Assembly (NCBI RefSeq): GCF_041381155.1
Contig: NC_091142.1
Location: forward strand, 33,035,528-33,099,527
DNA: 64,000 bases
Source: Argopecten irradians
Lineage: Eukaryota; Mollusca; Bivalvia; Pectinida; Pectinidae
Direction: 5' to 3'
A program made the translations under genes and the position numbers. A model generated the notes under the pieces. It had not been told where the DNA came from, did not search any database, and saw only the letters and a program-made list of their open reading frames with translations. Below are positions 62,146 through 64,000 of this stretch, piece after piece; the stretch's first letter is position 1, and each line of letters opens with the position of its first letter.

Positions 62146-62710
62146 ATAAAAAAATACATAATTCTTCTACCTTAATAAGATGTCAAAAAATATAGACAGC
62201 GACGTCGTTCTACTTTTATATCGAACAAAACTTTTGACTTGCAAAAATGACACAAAATGAAATTTTTAGATTGCCTGTTCTGTCACGCAAGTTCACGACG
62301 TTGAAAAATGACTTTATATTAGAAATTATGTTATCTATTCAGAATAAAAATTACGTTTTTGTTCAAATATAAGTGACCGAACATTGTGCCCGACGTCACG
62401 TGTTATAGTTTAAATTCTTGGATATACTTCTGTTTGGTTTCCATCAAAGTAATGCTTGGTCAAGGAAAGCATTTATTACGTCATTGCATATTATAGAGTT
62501 AGCTCCCTTGGTATACATTATGACGTCATTATTTTGTGAGTTCAATTCACATCGTTTTCTCCGAAAAGTATGACGATACGCTCGTAAAAAATGACGTCAC
62601 AATTAGTACATACCCGCAAGTGCAGATAACTCTGTAATATGCAAATGCATGTATATGGTTCTAAATTATTCTTGTTAAATAAAATAAAACATAAATATAA
62701 CATGTAATTT
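62146..62710 (+). repeat. Tandem duplication, second copy, 155-bp deletion
   Basis: The offset from the first copy is 729 bp at its start and 574 bp after 'gttcaaatat', so about 155 bp (61,642-61,796 of copy 1) is missing. The two TGACGTCA palindromes of the right half (62,521 and 62,590) are kept. Confidence 0.92.
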
Positions 62711-63729
62711 TGTTGTACGATACATTTTGGTACATGCATTATTATAAAGAGCAATTATCAATATATAGTAAGAAATCTTATTATGAATTATTCCTACATA
62801 TTGAACAACTTCCTTTCGATATTCCACACTTATGTTTTTCAACTCGGGATACAACATTCGACATTCAAAATTGAAATAAACCCTGCTTCCCGACATTGAA
62901 CATTACATGTTTCGATTTTCTAGAGTTTTTCCCTCGTCATTCAGATTTAGTCAACAACTACGGTATATCAAGGTTAAGTAAAAACCAGCATTCAAAATAC
63001 GTAATTAGAATACATTTACATGTATGTGTGTATTACTACTAGAATATTTTGCTGTTTAACAGTATTAGTTAGAAATCACTCTAGAAAAACCTTACATAAT
63101 GGGGTGTGATTTTTTAACAAGTGTCCAATGGACTCGTTATCTAGACCGATACTATCTGTCGTCCTGTCACATCAAACACGCGCTGAGTGGTCATTGTCAT
63201 GTTGTCCAGGTTATCAGGAGGTTTTATGTACCCGTTGACCACTATCAACCTATTGTTATGTTCAATTAGAAAATCATAGGAAAGCTGTCTGTACAATCAA
63301 TAACATTTACAAATTGATATATATTAAAACGACTTTTTTTCTCAAAGTTGAAAAGATTAAAAAAAAACTATTGCCATATAATGTATTAGCATACATAAAC
63401 ATATCAAAATCAATCTTCACATATAGGACTCGACTGATGATACTTCTTCATGTGGTCGAAACACGATGTAAAGGTTCAACCATAGCTTGAAATATTATTA
63501 ATATAACAAATATAATAATTAGGCTGCTATAGAAAGACAAAAATAAGAGTTGATACGGTACATATTGTTATTATGATTGGTGTGTTTACATATGGCCGAG
63601 AATGTTATCGGTCATATCAGCTGATGTCCGTATTGTTTTCAGATGACCAATCAATGACCACTGGTCATAGTTTTATAAATCTGTATACAATCATTCTACA
63701 TGGACTTTATTACGAAATAAATCGTTACC
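62711..63729. other. Upstream region of the UNC-93-like gene
   Basis: No exon recognised. Near 63,620-63,665 there are repeated 'ggtcat' words (cggtcatatcag, cagatgaccaatcaatgacc), possibly binding sites for a nuclear receptor or similar factor; this is only a word-level impression. Confidence 0.4.
63671..63680 (+). promoter_or_regulatory. Candidate TATA box
   Basis: ttttataaat lies 50 bp before the ATG at 63730. If used, it would give a 5' leader of about 20-25 nt, short but possible. A further upstream non-coding exon is an equally valid reading. Confidence 0.35.
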
Positions 63730-64000
63730 ATGAGTGATGTCAATCTCGACCGAATGACGATGACGACGAGTGACAAAGAAGGCCTTGTGGATCTGGACGA
63801 AGAAGAGAAGATTACATCTAAGAGGGAATGTTACAAGGTGTTGGCTGTTATAAGTATTGTGTGGATATTTACCTTCACAGCGTACTCGGGACTCCAGAAC
63901 CTCGAGAGTAGTTTAAACCCGGGAGTGGGTACTTACTCGTTAGCTGCTTTGACTGGTGGTGGACTTGTATCATGCTTACTCGCACCTGCTATATTAAACT
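63730..64000 (+). CDS. UNC-93-like membrane protein, 5' part
   Basis: ATG at 63730 in good context (accATGa); 90 codons are open to the window edge, so the gene is incomplete here. Residues 1-34 are an acidic cytosolic tail (DLDEEEK at 21-27). A first membrane helix starts near residue 36 (YKVLAVISIVWIFTFTAYSG) and is followed directly by GLQNLESSLN, which matches the family signature GLQNLQSSLN at the end of helix 1 in UNC-93 proteins. A second helix follows (LAALTGGGLVSCLLAPAIL). UNC-93 relatives are 12-helix members of the major facilitator superfamily; UNC93A-type members are poorly understood, UNC93B1 carries Toll-like receptors. Which branch this is cannot be told from 90 residues. Confidence 0.85.
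   Translation, partial: MSDVNLDRMTMTTSDKEGLVDLDEEEKITSKRECYKVLAVISIVWIFTFTAYSGLQNLESSLNPGVGTYSLAALTGGGLVSCLLAPAILN

Overview
The window is animal nuclear DNA: AT-rich, with short coding exons (61 to 243 nt) separated by long introns carrying ordinary GT/AG splice sites, and dense in retrotransposon remains, TIR elements and minisatellites. I infer a mollusc, probably a bivalve. The grounds are the lineage-type secreted lectin mosaic, an I/Nimbus-type LINE with RNase H, and tandem-repeat elements resembling those of bivalve genomes. This is an inference, not a placement. Continuous ORFs mostly mislead here, because the real genes are split into exons. I joined exons by hand, and in both complete genes the reading phases agree at every junction.

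Layout. 1-10.9 kb has no host gene I can support. It holds a 2.6 kb minisatellite (2.34-4.96 kb), a dead minus-strand LINE (5.56-8.1 kb) and a TIR element with a partial copy (8.44-9.30 kb). 10.87-26.60 kb (+) is a complete seven-exon gene for a 399-residue secreted protein: signal peptide, F5/8 type C (discoidin) domain, PAN/apple domain, C-type lectin domain. Its introns are swollen by a 5'-truncated LINE (itself interrupted), a decayed minus-strand Gypsy-type LTR element and a near-perfect 92-nt hairpin. 26.6-34.9 kb is intergenic with two TIR elements and, on the minus strand, an isolated decayed copy of the lectin gene's third exon.

34.9-41.6 kb holds two diverged copies of the sequence that lies just upstream of the next gene, separated by a LINE with perfect 14-bp target duplications and a TIR-like element with a 115-bp satellite inside. 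41.63-60.37 kb (+) is a complete 14-exon SLC6 (sodium:neurotransmitter symporter family) gene for 620 residues. It aligns without gaps to SLC6 helices 1, 3, 6, 7 and 8 but lacks most residues that bind Na+, Cl- and substrate in the family. Its introns hold several minisatellites. One of them is built from the intron/exon boundary itself, so a complete 3' splice site is repeated about 24 times in front of exon 7. 61.4-62.7 kb is a tandem duplication rich in TGACGTCA palindromes. At 63.73 kb the first coding exon of an UNC-93-like membrane protein begins and runs off the window.

The three host genes do not form a pathway that I can see. The lectin mosaic is a probable extracellular recognition protein; the other two encode multipass membrane proteins. 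The most unusual items are the SLC6 protein with degenerate ion sites, the splice-acceptor minisatellite, and the inverted stray exon of the lectin gene.
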